Source: Vibrio viridaestus
Lineage (GTDB): Bacteria; Pseudomonadota; Gammaproteobacteria; Enterobacterales; Vibrionaceae
Reading direction: 5' to 3'
DNA length: 64,000 bases
Assembly: GCF_003856525.1 (NCBI RefSeq)
Contig: NZ_RJVQ01000012.1
Span: forward strand, 60,901 to 124,900
Shown in pieces: positions 1 through 9,058 of this stretch; the stretch's first letter is position 1; each line of letters opens with the position of its first letter. Position numbers and translations under genes: made by a program. The notes beneath the pieces were generated by a model. It was not told the DNA's origin. It saw only the letters and a list, made by a program, of their open reading frames with translations, and searched no databases.

Positions 1-584
1 GGCAGAGATTCTTCAGGAGTAAGGCGTGATTTGATACGTTCTACAAGACCTAATCTCTTTAAGCCTGCTGAAGCCAGTATGATTGCATCAAATTCACCTG
101 CATCCAGCTTACCTAGTCGGGTTCCAACATTACCACGCAGATCTTTAATAATCAGGTCTGGACGTCTTGCTTTCAGCTGGCATTGTCGACGTAGACTACA
201 AGTGCCTACTGTCGCGCCTTCTGGTAGCTCATCGACATTGTTGTATAGATTGGAAACGAAAGCATCAGTTGGATCTTCTCGCTCACATATAGTGACCAGC
301 CCAAGACCAGAAGGGAATTCAACCGGAACATCTTTCATTGAATGGACCGCGAGATCGGCTCTACCGTCGAGCATAGCCTGTTCAAGCTCTTTAACAAACA
401 GCCCTTTACCGCCGACTTTCGCTAGTGGAGTATCAAGAATAATATCACCCTTGGTCACCATGGTGACAAGCTCTACCTCAAGGCCTGGATGAGCTTCTTG
501 TAATTTTGCTTTTACAAATTCTGCTTGCCAAAGCGCAAGAGGGCTTTTACGGGTTGCAATTTTGATTGGGGCTGTCTGTGTCAT
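1..584 (-). CDS. hemC: Hydroxymethylbilane synthase (porphobilinogen deaminase), N-terminal part
   Basis: This is the first ~194 codons of HemC, which polymerises four porphobilinogens into hydroxymethylbilane in cytosolic tetrapyrrole synthesis. The reverse-strand translation starts [20 protein letters not shown] and contains the family segments [22 protein letters not shown] and [10 protein letters not shown], which carry substrate- and cofactor-contacting Lys, Asp and Arg residues. The dipyrromethane-binding cysteine lies in the C-terminal part, beyond the left edge, so the gene is truncated by the window and not by mutation. It is divergent from cyaA, the same arrangement as in E. coli. 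The start is the ATG at 584. Confidence 0.95.
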   Translation of the reverse strand, partial: MTQTAPIKIATRKSPLALWQAEFVKAKLQEAHPGLEVELVTMVTKGDIILDTPLAKVGGKGLFVKELEQAMLDGRADLAVHSMKDVPVEFPSGLGLVTICEREDPTDAFVSNLYNNVDELPEGATVGTCSLRRQCQLKARRPDLIIKDLRGNVGTRLGKLDAGEFDAIILASAGLKRLGLVERIKSRLTPEESL

Positions 585-847
585 GTGATAATAATTTCTT
601 GATGAATTTGACTATATCCTACCATTCAAACCGCTTACGACAGAAGTTATTCGAAATAACAAATTTGATTCCATGCAAAATGTGAGTTATCGACTAAAAT
701 AGTGTGATATGGATCTTGTTTATGAAATGAGCCATTATTAATCAGGGCAGTGAAATAAGAAACTATAGGCCCTTTAACAAAAGGTGTGATGAGTTGCCCC
801 AAATGAGTGAATTGTAACTTGGAATTTGCTTTACGATGGTGCTTAAA

Positions 848-869
848 AAATGTTAAACTGATCACGTTT
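848..869. promoter_or_regulatory. Candidate CRP-cAMP binding site upstream of cyaA
   Basis: The 22-mer AAATGTTAAACTGATCACGTTT is cut here to its halves: AAATGTTA, six central bases, then TCACGTTT. It matches 16 of 22 positions of the CRP consensus, each core pentamer being one base off (TGTTA, TCACG). It lies 65-86 bp before the cyaA start codon. CRP repression of cyaA is established in E. coli, so negative feedback on adenylate cyclase is the likely role. The rest of the 349-bp hemC/cyaA gap holds no gene I can support. Confidence 0.55.
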
Positions 870-933
870 TGATGGTTATTTCGAGTAAACTGTAATCAAT
901 TCTTACAGTTACATTTCAATCAAGGAATATCCC

Positions 934-3462
934 TTGCAAGCATACACGCAAATTTTAATTCAGAGACTAGACAACCTAAACAGGCAACGGACTGATCGTG
1001 CGCTTGCTGTTATGGATTTGCAAAGTCAGCGTGTATTCCGTCTTATTCCCAGTCTGTTCCATTTTAATCACCCATTAATTCCTGGTTATTTTGATGCCGA
1101 AGCGCCGTGTGGTGTTTGGGGATTTGAGCCTGAGGAAGTTCAGCAGCAGTTTATTGATGATATGGAGTTGACCTTAGGTCATCATCTTACGTCTTCTGCA
1201 CAGCCTCAGATTCAGGCTCTTTATACTATGGGTAGTACATCGTCTATTGGGCAAAGTACTTCTAGTGATCTGGATATTTGGGTATGTATCTGTTCTTCAA
1301 TGTCTGAATTGGACAGAGAAAGACTGAACAATAAGTGTGCATTGATAACGGACTGGGCTAAAACACAAGGTGTTGAAGCTAATTTCTTCTTGATGGACGA
1401 AGAACGTTTTCGCCATAACTTATCGGAAGAGATGACAGGTGATAACTGTGGTTCGTCACAACATCTTTTGTTACTCGATGAATTCTATCGTTCTGCAGTA
1501 CGCTTAGCGGGTAAACGCTTGTTATGGCAAATTGTTCCTCCTGAAATGGAAGGCTGCTACGACGAATACGTTACGGAGCTGTGCAGTAAAGATTATATTG
1601 ATTGCAGTGACTGGATTGACTTCGGCCGTTTGAATCATATTCCGGCTGAAGAATACTTTGGCGCGAGTCTATGGCAACTGTATAAAAGTATCGACTCTCC
1701 TTATAAGTCGGTATTAAAAGCGATTCTGCTTGAAGCTTATTCGTGGGAATATCCTCATACACAGCTGTTAAGTATTGATACAAAACGCCGCTTTTTTACG
1801 CATGAACCCGATCTCTATAGTATGGATGCGTATTATCTGATGCTGGAAAAGGTGACTCTGTATCTAGAGCGCATCGGAGATACTGAGAGACTTGATCTGG
1901 TTAGGCGCTGTTTCTATCTAAAAACACACGAAAAATTGTCGCGTCAACCTGGGCCAGGTTCAGTGGCATGGCGTCGAGAAGCGTTGGGTGATCTCTTGTC
2001 AAAATGGCAATGGGATACCGATACGATTGAAAGTCTCGACAATCGCCGTAACTGGAAAGTGGAACAGGTTAAAGTGATGCATACGCGTCTTCTGGATGCA
2101 TTGATGCAGAGCTACCGTAACTTAATTCAGTTCGCTCGTCGTAACGATATAACCTCTTCAATCAGCCCTCAAGATATCTCGATCTTAGCGCGTAAACTGT
2201 ATGCTGCGTTTGAAGTTCTTCCTGGTAAAGTTACCTTACTCAATCCACAAATCTCTCCTGATTTGCATGAACCTGATCTGACTTTTATTGAGGTTCGTAA
2301 AGGCCGCAGTAATCCTGCCGGCTGGTATCTTTTCAAAGCACCTATCGAGCCAAGCAAAATGTTCAGGCAAAAGTATCTTGAGCAGAACGAGTACTTAAGT
2401 AAAATCGTTGCGTGGGCATTTTTTAATGGCTTGATCACTGAATCGACTCGTCTGCATGCAATAGTTCGTGATGCTCACCTGGATATCGATAAGTTTTATC
2501 AGATGGTTAGTGACTTGAGAAATACGTTTTCGATGCACAAAAGCCGTCCGACAATGCAGGCATTGGGTAGTCCTTGTGAAATTCGCCAGTTAGCAATGTT
2601 TATCAATTTTGAAAATGATCCCACAATGGAGCTGGAAAGCCGGACGCTTAAAGTGGATCTGAAAAATGTTGATATGCTGAGTTTTGGTGAAGAGTCACGT
2701 TGCCTGATAGGAAGTGTCGATTTGGTGTATAGGAACTCTTGGCAAGAAGTTCGAACGCTTCACTTTCGTGGTGAGACAGCCATGCTGGAGGCATTGAAAA
2801 CCGTTCTGTGTAAGATGCACCAAGATGCGATCCCCCCTGAGTCAGTTGACGTATTTTGCTACAGTCAGAACCTACGTGGTGTGATGAGAAATGCCGTGTA
2901 CCAGCTACTTGCTGAGTGCATCGACTTACGTCTTAAACCTGTTGAACAGCAGCGTCGACGCCGATTTAAAGCTCTACGGATTGCAGATCAGATGTATGGT
3001 CTCTTTTTTGAGCGCCGCGGTGTGTCAGTGCAAAAGCTAGAGAACTCGGTCGACTTCTATCGTAGTATTTCGACGAATAAACTGACTGGCTCTCCATTGT
3101 TGATGTTAGATAAAGAGCAAGACTACCATTTACCTGATGTTATTGACGGTTTTGCGAGCGAAGGTCTGATCCAGTTCTTCTTCGAAGATGGTGAGAAAGG
3201 ATTTAATATTTACGTATTGGACGAATCTAATCGTGTTGAAGTCTATCATCAGTTCCGTGGCAGCAAAGATGAGATGATTGCTAACGTAAATACGTTCTAT
3301 ACCTCGGTTAAACACGATAATACTGTCGCGTCTAAATTTATTAACTTCAATCTGCCACAGTACTATCAAATCGTGAAGGCTGAGGACGGTTCAAGCTACG
3401 TCGCTCCTTACCGAAGCGACTCATCATCAAGCCCTCGTCCTGGTGAGGTTGTTAACGCATAG
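934..3462 (+). CDS. cyaA: Class I adenylate cyclase
   Basis: CyaA makes cAMP from ATP and so sets CRP activity; it acts at the cytoplasmic face of the membrane and in enterics is stimulated by the phosphorylated glucose PTS protein. The 842-residue length matches the enterobacterial class I enzymes. The catalytic N-terminal part (about 1-450) includes the nucleotidyltransferase-like segment GSTSSIGQSTSSDLDIWV at about 101-118, with the paired Asp residues; the C-terminal half is the regulatory region. The start is a TTG preceded by CAAGGAAT, in line with the weak UUG start of E. coli cyaA. It is divergent from hemC and convergent with cyaY. Confidence 0.96.
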   Translation: MQAYTQILIQRLDNLNRQRTDRALAVMDLQSQRVFRLIPSLFHFNHPLIPGYFDAEAPCGVWGFEPEEVQQQFIDDMELTLGHHLTSSAQPQIQALYTMGSTSSIGQSTSSDLDIWVCICSSMSELDRERLNNKCALITDWAKTQGVEANFFLMDEERFRHNLSEEMTGDNCGSSQHLLLLDEFYRSAVRLAGKRLLWQIVPPEMEGCYDEYVTELCSKDYIDCSDWIDFGRLNHIPAEEYFGASLWQLYKSIDSPYKSVLKAILLEAYSWEYPHTQLLSIDTKRRFFTHEPDLYSMDAYYLMLEKVTLYLERIGDTERLDLVRRCFYLKTHEKLSRQPGPGSVAWRREALGDLLSKWQWDTDTIESLDNRRNWKVEQVKVMHTRLLDALMQSYRNLIQFARRNDITSSISPQDISILARKLYAAFEVLPGKVTLLNPQISPDLHEPDLTFIEVRKGRSNPAGWYLFKAPIEPSKMFRQKYLEQNEYLSKIVAWAFFNGLITESTRLHAIVRDAHLDIDKFYQMVSDLRNTFSMHKSRPTMQALGSPCEIRQLAMFINFENDPTMELESRTLKVDLKNVDMLSFGEESRCLIGSVDLVYRNSWQEVRTLHFRGETAMLEALKTVLCKMHQDAIPPESVDVFCYSQNLRGVMRNAVYQLLAECIDLRLKPVEQQRRRRFKALRIADQMYGLFFERRGVSVQKLENSVDFYRSISTNKLTGSPLLMLDKEQDYHLPDVIDGFASEGLIQFFFEDGEKGFNIYVLDESNRVEVYHQFRGSKDEMIANVNTFYTSVKHDNTVASKFINFNLPQYYQIVKAEDGSSYVAPYRSDSSSSPRPGEVVNA

Positions 3463-3480
3463 TTGTAAAACTTGTGCTGT

Positions 3481-3795
3481 TTATTCCCACTCAATCTCTT
3501 CGTCTGCGTGTTTTTGGCATTCGTCTTTAACTAACTGCAAAAACTCTTTTTCTGTTTTAGAGCAAATCCATTTTTCATCTTTAAGCTGGAAATGAAATCC
3601 TCCTGATTTTGATGCTAGCCAGATTTCATGCATTGGCTCTTGACGGTTAATGACAATCTGACTGCGATCTTCAAATTCCAAAGTCATGACATTGCCCGTC
3701 ACTTCGTAGTCAATATCCGCGCCGGAATCATCGATCAATTCCTCTAGTGTACTAAATTGAATATCCACAAGTTGATGAAATTCGGTATCGTTCAT
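3481..3795 (-). CDS. cyaY: Iron-sulfur cluster assembly protein CyaY (bacterial frataxin)
   Basis: CyaY is a cytosolic frataxin that binds iron and the IscS desulfurase and tunes Fe-S cluster assembly. The 104-residue product has the usual length, an acidic first helix (FHQLVDIQFSTLEELIDDSG) and the frataxin sheet segment IVINRQEPMHEIWLASKSGG with the family Trp and the GGFHF turn. The first helix carries the acidic face thought to bind iron. It lies convergent to cyaA, 18 bp away, and divergent from the lptM-lysA-dapF group. This location next to cyaA is the one that gave the gene its name. Confidence 0.96.
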   Translation of the reverse strand: MNDTEFHQLVDIQFSTLEELIDDSGADIDYEVTGNVMTLEFEDRSQIVINRQEPMHEIWLASKSGGFHFQLKDEKWICSKTEKEFLQLVKDECQKHADEEIEWE

Positions 3796-3863
3796 CTGAA
3801 AGTCCTATTGCTTTTCCTGAGTGTGATGCGATTATAGGGGGCATTGATTTAATAATCACGTAT

Positions 3864-3989
3864 ATGAAAATGAAAAAGGTTATCACTGCACTTTTTATGC
3901 TAAGCATGCTAGCTTTATCTGGGTGTGGCCAGACAGGCCCATTGTATATGCCCAAAGACTCGCCACAAAGCGAACAAACACAACCATAA
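3864..3989 (+). CDS. lptM: Small lipoprotein LptM (YifL family)
   Basis: This 41-residue lipoprotein has a Lys-rich start (MKMKKV), a hydrophobic stretch and the lipobox LSGC followed by GQTGPLYMP, the short conserved motif of the LptM/YifL family. In E. coli LptM stabilises the LptD-LptE lipopolysaccharide translocon by mimicking LPS during LptD oxidative maturation. Its place directly before lysA and divergent from cyaY is conserved among gammaproteobacteria. The family call rests on the GQxGPLYxP motif and position; the function is transferred from E. coli. Confidence 0.9.
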   Translation: MKMKKVITALFMLSMLALSGCGQTGPLYMPKDSPQSEQTQP

Positions 3990-4019
3990 CAATTGATGAT
4001 TTTTTAAAGGATAAATATT

Positions 4020-5273
4020 TTGGATTATTTTAATTATCAGGACGATGGCCAGCTTTGGGCAGAGAACGTCAATTTAAGCCAACTTGCTGAGCAGCACGGA
4101 ACGCCTCTTTACGTTTATTCACGTGCCACTTTAGAGCGTCACTGGAAAGCGTTTGACCAAGCTGTTGCAGATCACCCGCACTTAATTTGTTATGCCGTTA
4201 AAGCAAACTCTAACATTGGTGTGCTAAACACATTAGCCAGACTCGGTTCCGGCTTTGATATCGTCTCTGTTGGTGAATTAGAGCGTGTTATCGCCGCTGG
4301 TGGCGATCCAGCGAAAGTGGTTTTTTCTGGTGTTGCGAAAACGGACTCTGAAATTCAGCGTGCGTTGGAACTTAATATTAAGTGTTTTAATGTTGAGTCC
4401 GAGCCTGAATTAGAGCGCATCAATAAGGTGGCAGGTAAATTAGGGGTTAAGGCGCCTATCTCACTGCGTATTAATCCAGATGTTGATGCTAAAACACACC
4501 CTTATATTTCAACTGGATTACGCGACAATAAATTCGGTATTTCTTATGAACGTGCGCCTGAAGTATACGAACTTGCTAATTCATTAGAGCACTTAAATGT
4601 TAAGGGAATTGATTGTCATATTGGTTCTCAGCTCACCGAAATTACTCCGTTTATTGATGCTGTTGATCGCCTTTTAGTATTGATTGATAAGCTAAAAGCG
4701 ATCGGTATTCAGGTTAAGCATCTTGATGTCGGCGGTGGCTTAGGCGTAACGTATAACGGTGAAACACCACCACAACCTGCCGAGTATGCGAAAGCGTTGA
4801 TGTCGCGTCTCGAGAATCATCAGGATCTGGAATTGGTGTTTGAACCTGGTCGAGCTATTGCTGCTAATGCGGGTGTACTTCTTACTAAAGTTGAGTTCCT
4901 AAAACACACTCAATATAAGAACTTTGCTATCATTGATGCAGCAATGAATGACTTAATGCGTCCGGCGTTATATCAGGCGTGGCAGGCTATTATTCCTGTT
5001 TCTCCACGTAAAGGTGATGCTAAAACGTATGATTTAGTTGGTCCTATTTGTGAAACTGGTGACTGGTTAGGTAAAGATCGTGAGTTGGTTTTGGAAGAAG
5101 GCGATTTATTGGCGGTTCGTTCTGCCGGAGCGTACGGTTTCTCAATGTCGTCGAACTATAACTCTCGCACTCGTGCTGCAGAAATCATGGTTGACGGTGA
5201 CAAGCATTATGTTGTTCGTAAGAGAGAAGAATTGTCCAGTCTGTGGGCGTTAGAGAGCGTGCTTCCGGAGTAA
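4020..5273 (+). CDS. lysA: Diaminopimelate decarboxylase
   Basis: LysA is the PLP enzyme that decarboxylates meso-diaminopimelate to L-lysine, the last step of the pathway. The 417-residue protein shows the PLP lysine in CYAVKANSN (about residue 61), the phosphate-binding [12 protein letters not shown], the FEPGRAI motif and the CETGD segment that supplies the active-site Cys from the partner subunit. The start is a TTG behind AAAGGATAAA, giving the typical N-terminus [15 protein letters not shown]. It is followed 8 bp later by dapF, which supplies its substrate, so the two are likely co-transcribed with lptM. Confidence 0.96.
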   Translation: MDYFNYQDDGQLWAENVNLSQLAEQHGTPLYVYSRATLERHWKAFDQAVADHPHLICYAVKANSNIGVLNTLARLGSGFDIVSVGELERVIAAGGDPAKVVFSGVAKTDSEIQRALELNIKCFNVESEPELERINKVAGKLGVKAPISLRINPDVDAKTHPYISTGLRDNKFGISYERAPEVYELANSLEHLNVKGIDCHIGSQLTEITPFIDAVDRLLVLIDKLKAIGIQVKHLDVGGGLGVTYNGETPPQPAEYAKALMSRLENHQDLELVFEPGRAIAANAGVLLTKVEFLKHTQYKNFAIIDAAMNDLMRPALYQAWQAIIPVSPRKGDAKTYDLVGPICETGDWLGKDRELVLEEGDLLAVRSAGAYGFSMSSNYNSRTRAAEIMVDGDKHYVVRKREELSSLWALESVLPE

Positions 5274-5281
5274 TTACGTAT

Positions 5282-6112
5282 ATGCATTTTCACTTTTCTA
5301 AAATGCATGGTTTGGGTAACGATTTCATGGTCGTTGACTGTATTACCCAAAACATCTTTTTTTCACCTGAGTTGATCCGACGTATGTCGGATCGACATAC
5401 TGGTGTTGGCTTTGACCAGCTACTTGTGGTCGAAGCTCCCTATGATCCTGAAACTGATTTTCACTATCGTATCTTCAATGCTGATGGCAGTGAAGTCGAG
5501 CAGTGTGGCAATGGTGCCCGTTGTTTCGCGCGCTTTGTCAGAATGAAAGGATTGACCAATAAATACAGCATCAATGTGAGCACTAAGAAAGGCAAGATGG
5601 TACTCAACGTTGAAGAGAATGACTTTATAACGGTCAACATGGGTGTGCCTGAATTTGAACCAAGCAAAATTCCATTTAAGGCTAAGCAGTTTGAAAAAAC
5701 GTACATCATGCGTGCCGGTGATGCTACGCTGTTCTGTGGGGCAGTGAGTATGGGCAACCCGCACGTGGTAACCGTTGTTGATGATGTAGATACGGCTGAT
5801 GTAGAAACATTGGGGCCTTTACTTGAGTCTCATGAACGCTTCCCTGAACGTGTGAATGCTGGCTTCATGCAAATTGTTAGTCGTGATGAAGTTCGTCTCA
5901 GAGTCTATGAGCGTGGAGCTGGAGAGACGCAGGCCTGTGGTAGCGGTGCTTGCGGTGCTGTCGCAGTAGGCATTACTCAAGGGCTGTTAAACGAATCCGT
6001 CAAGGTCCATTTGCCCGGTGGTGAATTAAAAATTCGTTGGAACGGACCGGGTAAGCCACTGTTCATGACTGGTCCTGCGGCTCATATTTATGATGGTCAA
6101 CTTTCTTGTTAG
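5282..6112 (+). CDS. dapF: Diaminopimelate epimerase
   Basis: DapF interconverts LL- and meso-diaminopimelate, feeding both lysine (LysA) and peptidoglycan. The protein is 276 residues when started at ATG 5282 ([15 protein letters not shown], the standard N-terminus); an in-frame upstream extension overlapping lysA is unlikely to be translated. The two catalytic Cys lie in QCGNGARC (about 73) and [11 protein letters not shown] (about 219), the usual two-base mechanism. It is tightly packed with lysA upstream and with the DUF484 gene and xerC downstream, a conserved gammaproteobacterial operon. Confidence 0.97.
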   Translation: MHFHFSKMHGLGNDFMVVDCITQNIFFSPELIRRMSDRHTGVGFDQLLVVEAPYDPETDFHYRIFNADGSEVEQCGNGARCFARFVRMKGLTNKYSINVSTKKGKMVLNVEENDFITVNMGVPEFEPSKIPFKAKQFEKTYIMRAGDATLFCGAVSMGNPHVVTVVDDVDTADVETLGPLLESHERFPERVNAGFMQIVSRDEVRLRVYERGAGETQACGSGACGAVAVGITQGLLNESVKVHLPGGELKIRWNGPGKPLFMTGPAAHIYDGQLSC

Positions 6113-6124
6113 ATTAGGAATCTC

Positions 6125-6796
6125 GTGTCACAAACAGAAACCATAATGCTAACTCCAGATATGATTGAACAATATCTGCGAGAACATCCCGATTTTTTCC
6201 AACATCGACCTGAAATGGTCGATAAACTCGCTTTACCAAGAGATGAAGGTGCAGTATCTCTTGTGCATCTGCAGCTGAACCGCCAGCGACAAAGAATTGA
6301 AGAGTTAGAAGAAGAAATTACGACTCTAATGTCTCTGGCTGCGGCTAATGACAGAACGTTTCATGCTTTTATGTCGTTGCAGGACTCGATATTACAAAAA
6401 GCTTGTGTTGTCGATGTCATAAAAGCGATTGCTAGTACGGCGACGGAGTTAGGGCTTCGCAGTTATGTTCGTTTTCTTGGTGCACCTGAAATTTCCTATC
6501 AAATAGACCCTGTTAATTGGCAACGTATCGCAACTAACCATTTTAATGGTAAACAAGCTTTTCTTGGCAGATTAAAGCGTGTTGATCGAGATGCTTTGTT
6601 TGGTGAAGCCGCACGTGCACCTGAGTTTGGCTCTTATGCTGTGTTACCATTATCAACCGATATTGGTCATGGTATTTTGGCTTTCTCTAGTGAAGATGGT
6701 GGTCATTTTCAGCCTTGTATGGATACGCTGTTTTTGCGCCACTTATCCGTTGTGTTAACTCATTTAATTAATACACTTCCCTGGCGAGGTGTGTAA
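6125..6796 (+). CDS. DUF484 family protein (GAF-like), YigA family
   Basis: This 223-residue protein belongs to the DUF484 family always found between dapF and xerC. The N-terminus (MIEQYLREHPDFFQHRPEMVDKL) is the family signature; it is followed by a coiled-coil segment rich in Arg and Glu at about 57-75 and a GAF-like C-terminal domain. No catalytic residues are evident and the biochemical role is unknown. The start used here is GTG 6125; an internal ATG eight codons on is possible. The stop lies 1 bp before the xerC start, so translation of the two is probably coupled. Confidence 0.9.
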   Translation: MSQTETIMLTPDMIEQYLREHPDFFQHRPEMVDKLALPRDEGAVSLVHLQLNRQRQRIEELEEEITTLMSLAAANDRTFHAFMSLQDSILQKACVVDVIKAIASTATELGLRSYVRFLGAPEISYQIDPVNWQRIATNHFNGKQAFLGRLKRVDRDALFGEAARAPEFGSYAVLPLSTDIGHGILAFSSEDGGHFQPCMDTLFLRHLSVVLTHLINTLPWRGV

Positions 6797-6797
6797 T

Positions 6798-7727
6798 ATG
6801 AGTCAGGTTCACGAAGAGCTACCCTCCAGTTTAAGTAACCCGTTAGTGGCTTTTTATGAGTACCTTCGTAGTGAAAAAGGGTTGAGTTTATATACCCAAC
6901 GTAACTACAAGCAGCACCTCGAAGCGATGGCAGAACAACTTGTTGATCTCAAAGTATTATCCTGGGAAAAAGTGGATGCTGCTTGGGTTAGACAGCTGAC
7001 GGGAAAAATGATGCGTAAAGGGATGAAAGCGAGCAGTATTGCTACTCATCTTTCTTCTCTTCGTAGCTTTTTTGATTTTCTTATCCTTAGAGGCATTTTG
7101 GCAGCGAACCCAGCAAAAGGAGTGTCTGCGCCTAAGAAACAACGTCCATTGCCCAAAAACCTTGATGTTGATGAAGTCGCACAGTTACTTGAAGTAAAGG
7201 ACGATGATCCGCTCGCTATCCGCGATAGAGCCATGATGGAACTAATGTATGGCGCTGGTTTGCGTTTAGCCGAGTTAGTCAGTATCAATGTTAAGGATAT
7301 CAGTGTTAGTCGCGGTGAAATTCGCGTAATTGGTAAAGGCGACAAAGAGCGCAAAGTCCCTTTTTCTGGTATGGCTCGTGAGTGGGTTGCCCGATGGATG
7401 AAAGTCCGTGGACAATTTGCCAATGGTGATGAGTCTGCTCTCTTTGTTTCTCAGCGTGGAATACGTATCTCTCATCGTAATGTGCAGAAACGGATGGCTG
7501 AATGGGGGCAAAAACAAGCAGTGAATAGTCATATTAGCCCGCACAAGCTACGCCATTCTTTTGCAACACATGTGCTTGAATCGAGTAATAATCTTCGTGC
7601 AGTGCAAGAGTTACTTGGGCATGAAAATATCTCGACTACACAAATCTACACCCACCTCGATTTTCAGCACCTAGCTCAGGTGTATGATCAGGCTCACCCA
7701 AGAGCGAAGAAAAAACATAAGGACTAA
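6798..7727 (+). CDS. xerC: Site-specific tyrosine recombinase XerC
   Basis: XerC with XerD resolves chromosome dimers at dif under FtsK control. The 309-residue protein (start ATG 6798) has an N-terminal SAM-like core-binding domain (about 15-100) and a C-terminal catalytic domain. The catalytic set is visible: Arg in GAGLRLAEL, Lys in GKGDKERKVPF, His-Arg in HKLRHSFATH, His in LGHENISTTQ and the nucleophile Tyr in IYTHL. It follows the DUF484 gene directly and precedes yigB by 5 bp. It is the core XerC and not a mobile integrase. Confidence 0.97.
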   Translation: MSQVHEELPSSLSNPLVAFYEYLRSEKGLSLYTQRNYKQHLEAMAEQLVDLKVLSWEKVDAAWVRQLTGKMMRKGMKASSIATHLSSLRSFFDFLILRGILAANPAKGVSAPKKQRPLPKNLDVDEVAQLLEVKDDDPLAIRDRAMMELMYGAGLRLAELVSINVKDISVSRGEIRVIGKGDKERKVPFSGMAREWVARWMKVRGQFANGDESALFVSQRGIRISHRNVQKRMAEWGQKQAVNSHISPHKLRHSFATHVLESSNNLRAVQELLGHENISTTQIYTHLDFQHLAQVYDQAHPRAKKKHKD

Positions 7728-7732
7728 CTAAT

Positions 7733-8452
7733 ATGCATTTTTTCCGTCGGTTGCCTGAGATTAAGGCGATGACCTTCGACCTTGATGACACCCTGTATAA
7801 CAATCGTCCCGTTATTCAGTATTTAGAGCAGCAATTTCGGCAGTGGATGGGACAGAACCATCCCGTGACCAATAATCAGCCTGAAGGCTGGTGGCTTGCA
7901 GTGAAAAAAGAAGTGGCTATCAAGTTTCCTGATTTAATTCATGATGTCACTCTTTGGCGCCATAAACAGGTTGAAACAGGGTTAATGTCGTTAGGATACG
8001 GGCGCGAGCAAGCGGTAGAAGCTGCGGATTCAGCGATTGCTGAAACCCTCCGATTACGCAATCTCATTGATGTTCCTGAAGAGACGCATCAAGTGTTATC
8101 GAAATTAGCGGATCATCTGCCTTTGATTGCGATATCTAACGGTAATGCCAATCCTTCAGTCATAGGCCTCGATACTTATTTTCAGGCGACATTAAGAGCG
8201 GGTCCGGATGGCCGAGCAAAACCGTATCCTGATATGTTTACTACGGCAGTTAATACGCTTGGTTTAAATCCATCCTCTATTTTACATGTTGGCGATCATG
8301 GAAGAACGGACGTTCTGGGTGCCATCAACTATGGTTTAAGTGCTTGTTGGTTTAACGATCAGCGGTACAACGCGAGGACTTTCTCTAAGCTCAAGGTATT
8401 ACCAGATATCGAGATCCAACGTTTGGAGGAACTACTGGTATTGCTACGTTAA
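7733..8452 (+). CDS. yigB: HAD-family phosphatase YigB (flavin pathway phosphatase)
   Basis: This 239-residue HAD hydrolase has motif I FDLDDTLYNN (about residues 15-24), motif II ISNGN, the motif III Lys in GRAKPYPDMF and motif IV HVGDHGRTDV. In E. coli YigB dephosphorylates 5-amino-6-(5-phosphoribitylamino)uracil in riboflavin synthesis and also other phosphometabolites. The position after xerC matches E. coli xerC-yigB. The stop codon abuts the end of the opposite-strand tapT gene, with no room for a normal terminator between them. Confidence 0.92.
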   Translation: MHFFRRLPEIKAMTFDLDDTLYNNRPVIQYLEQQFRQWMGQNHPVTNNQPEGWWLAVKKEVAIKFPDLIHDVTLWRHKQVETGLMSLGYGREQAVEAADSAIAETLRLRNLIDVPEETHQVLSKLADHLPLIAISNGNANPSVIGLDTYFQATLRAGPDGRAKPYPDMFTTAVNTLGLNPSSILHVGDHGRTDVLGAINYGLSACWFNDQRYNARTFSKLKVLPDIEIQRLEELLVLLR

Positions 8453-9058
8453 TTAATCTTCTTTTCTCTTATGACCACTTTTATCTGCCAGCAATGACTG
8501 GGTAAATTCAGATAGAAAGTGGGTCAATGCATCGGCATCTTCTTTTTGGTTAACTTCCTTTAGCATTTCAGCCACTACTTCCATGGTGCACAGTGCGTTT
8601 GCTTTTTGATTACGCCGCAGAGTAAATTGTGATTCCCGTTTGGGAGAAAGCTGTACGCGAGGCAATTCCTGCAGCCAAGGTGTTTTATTGAGCATCTTTT
8701 GCGCCTCCTGCCAGGTGCTATCTAGTAAGATAAAATAAGGCTCTTTCTCTGCTTGGCGCGACTGGTTAAAAGCTTGATTCACCGTGATGCTGTGCTCACC
8801 AGGGTAAAGCAAGAAAGGTAATAAGCTATCGTTATCTAAATGCGCCTGCAGGGCAGGTTCGATACTTTTTCGTTGCCAGATATGAATATCCGCATTCTCG
8901 ATTGAACGGGCTACAAACCGTCCGGTATTGGTTTCGCGTAAAATCTCTCTTTCATGAGTAAGCAAAGAGAGTTGTAGTTCGCTTCGTATTTCAGGGATTG
9001 CGTTACAAATACACTGATATTTGAGCCCACATTGTGGGCAGGCACTGTTAACGGTCAT
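8453..9058 (-). CDS. tapT: tRNA-uridine aminocarboxypropyltransferase TapT (DTW domain)
   Basis: TapT (YfiP) puts the 3-amino-3-carboxypropyl group of SAM on uridine 47 of several tRNAs. The 201-residue protein has the N-terminal zinc-type cysteines CPQCGLKYQCIC and the DTW-domain motif LLDSTWQEAQKM, followed by the basic segment LSPKRESQFTLRRNQK. The length fits the E. coli enzyme. Its start codon overlaps by one base the end of the upstream lipoprotein gene on the same strand, so the two are likely translated together, although the functional link is unclear. Confidence 0.88.
   Translation of the reverse strand: MTVNSACPQCGLKYQCICNAIPEIRSELQLSLLTHEREILRETNTGRFVARSIENADIHIWQRKSIEPALQAHLDNDSLLPFLLYPGEHSITVNQAFNQSRQAEKEPYFILLDSTWQEAQKMLNKTPWLQELPRVQLSPKRESQFTLRRNQKANALCTMEVVAEMLKEVNQKEDADALTHFLSEFTQSLLADKSGHKRKED

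Noticed and set aside
31-492. A 153-codon forward frame opposite hemC
   Set aside because: It is the antisense shadow of the hemC coding sequence, whose own translation is clearly conserved.
647-865. A 72-codon reverse frame in the hemC/cyaA gap
   Set aside because: It has no ribosome site or recognisable family, overlaps the CRP-like site, and lies in an AT-rich promoter region where chance frames are expected.
6798-7727. XerC as a mobile-element integrase
   Set aside because: It is in the conserved dapF-DUF484-xerC-yigB context, with no attachment repeats or mobile genes nearby.
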